DNA of 22,360 nt, taken from contig CALAOB010000167.1 of NCBI GenBank assembly GCA_937927445.1, forward strand, positions 1-22,360, read 5' to 3'. Position 1 is the first letter of the stretch; each line of letters starts with the position of its first letter. Below the pieces are notes generated by a model. The model had not been told where the DNA came from, did no database searches, and saw nothing but the letters and a program-made list of their open reading frames with translations. A program made the translations under genes and the position numbers. Shown one piece after another: positions 22,125 to 22,360 of the stretch. The DNA is from an uncultured Oribacterium sp. (lineage in GTDB: Bacteria > Bacillota > Clostridia > Lachnospirales > Lachnospiraceae).

Positions 22125-22166
22125 AGGCCAATGCTTCTGGCTGCAAGCTCATCACGGAGCCGACAG
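22125..22166 (+). repeat. Repeat D, copy 2
   Basis: Matches 15472-15513 at 38 of 42 positions. It lies 102 bases after the CpXC stop codon. Confidence 0.85.
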
Positions 22167-22187
22167 ATATCGAGTAAGTTTAGAAAT

Positions 22188-22271
22188 AAGATGCCGGATA
22201 ACGCGAAAAAAGTGCCAGATATCATTTATAAAATGCCGGATAGTTCCAGTGGAGTTCCTGATATAATTTAA
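22188..22271 (+). repeat. Four-unit 21-base tandem repeat coding for a heptapeptide pattern
   Basis: Units 22188-22208, 22209-22229, 22230-22250 and 22251-22271 are each exactly 21 bases and share a core like AARTGCCGGATA. In the frame starting at 22188 they read KMPDNAK, KVPDIIY, KMPDSSS and GVPDII followed by a stop, so a K(M/V)PD heptad repeats four times with variable last residues. No ribosome site or convincing start lies in front, so whether it is translated is unknown. Confidence 0.8.
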
Positions 22272-22360
22272 AGCAATAATCCAAAACAAACGTTCATACT
22301 CTGCCTGCTGAATTACAAAAGTAAATGCAGTATGAAAAAGTAAATGCTACACTGCATGAA

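Larger units (their letters stand above)
22023..22360. other. Non-coding right end with repeat D and a 21-base tandem repeat
   Basis: A 338-base stretch to the window edge without a supported gene. It holds repeat D copy 2 and the four-unit 21-base tandem. The last 85 bases are AT-rich, and nothing recognisable is seen in them apart from two copies of GTAAATGC (22321-22328 and 22340-22347). Confidence 0.6.

Noticed and set aside
22029..22271. An 80-residue plus-strand frame containing the KMPD heptads
   Set aside because: There is no ribosome site, and most of it crosses the hairpin and repeat D. I kept the tandem repeat as a repeat but not the frame as a gene.
15301..22360. Insertion sequence or integron explaining the island
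   Set aside because: No transposase, integrase or typical terminal inverted repeats were found; the border repeats are direct and short.

Overview
The window looks like a chromosomal stretch of a fairly GC-rich anaerobic Bacillota, probably Clostridia and plausibly Lachnospiraceae. That guess rests on the strong AGGAGG-type ribosome sites, the clostridial-style cobalamin gene order, and the AAA-ATPase/nuclease, DUF4143 ATPase and CpXC families seen on the right side. It is an inference, not a database match.

Region 1 (1-3516, + strand) is the distal half of a type II Wadjet anti-plasmid system: the C-terminal two thirds of the SMC-like ATPase JetC (cut by the window edge), then a complete Toprim-nuclease subunit JetD. 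jetA and jetB would lie to the left.

Region 2 (3592-12226, + strand) is a tightly packed block for the middle and late steps of cobalamin synthesis: cobJ/cbiH, cobK/cbiJ, cbiET/cobL, cbiA/cobB, cobT, cobU, cobS, a short CobU-like protein and cobC. It starts 75 bases after jetD with no visible promoter or terminator between them. Together these genes carry the corrin ring from C17 methylation and ring contraction to a,c-diamidation, activate dimethylbenzimidazole, activate cobinamide, join the two and remove the phosphate. Several of the enzymes carry extra low-complexity loops or tails.

Region 3 (12184-15300) is an AT-rich repeat followed by a soluble hybrid histidine kinase with PAS-like sensors and two receiver domains, under a good sigma-70-type promoter.

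Region 4 (15301-22360) is a mosaic accessory island. It holds two AAA-ATPase_like proteins (one with its PD-(D/E)XK nuclease, one without it but with an N-terminal HTH), a small DIP1984-like protein, a DUF4143 AAA ATPase and a CpXC protein that has lost its first zinc-ligand pair. Short non-coding repeats (called A, C, B, D and E here) separate them. The most striking observation is that A-C-B-D occurs twice in the same order. At 15308-15513 the four blocks are fused into about 206 bases. At 19016-22166 the same blocks are pulled apart over 3.15 kb by three inserts that hold the DIP1984-like gene, the DUF4143 ATPase and the CpXC gene. The two loci look like an empty and a filled version of one site. 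No transposase, integrase, tRNA, rRNA or CRISPR array was seen.
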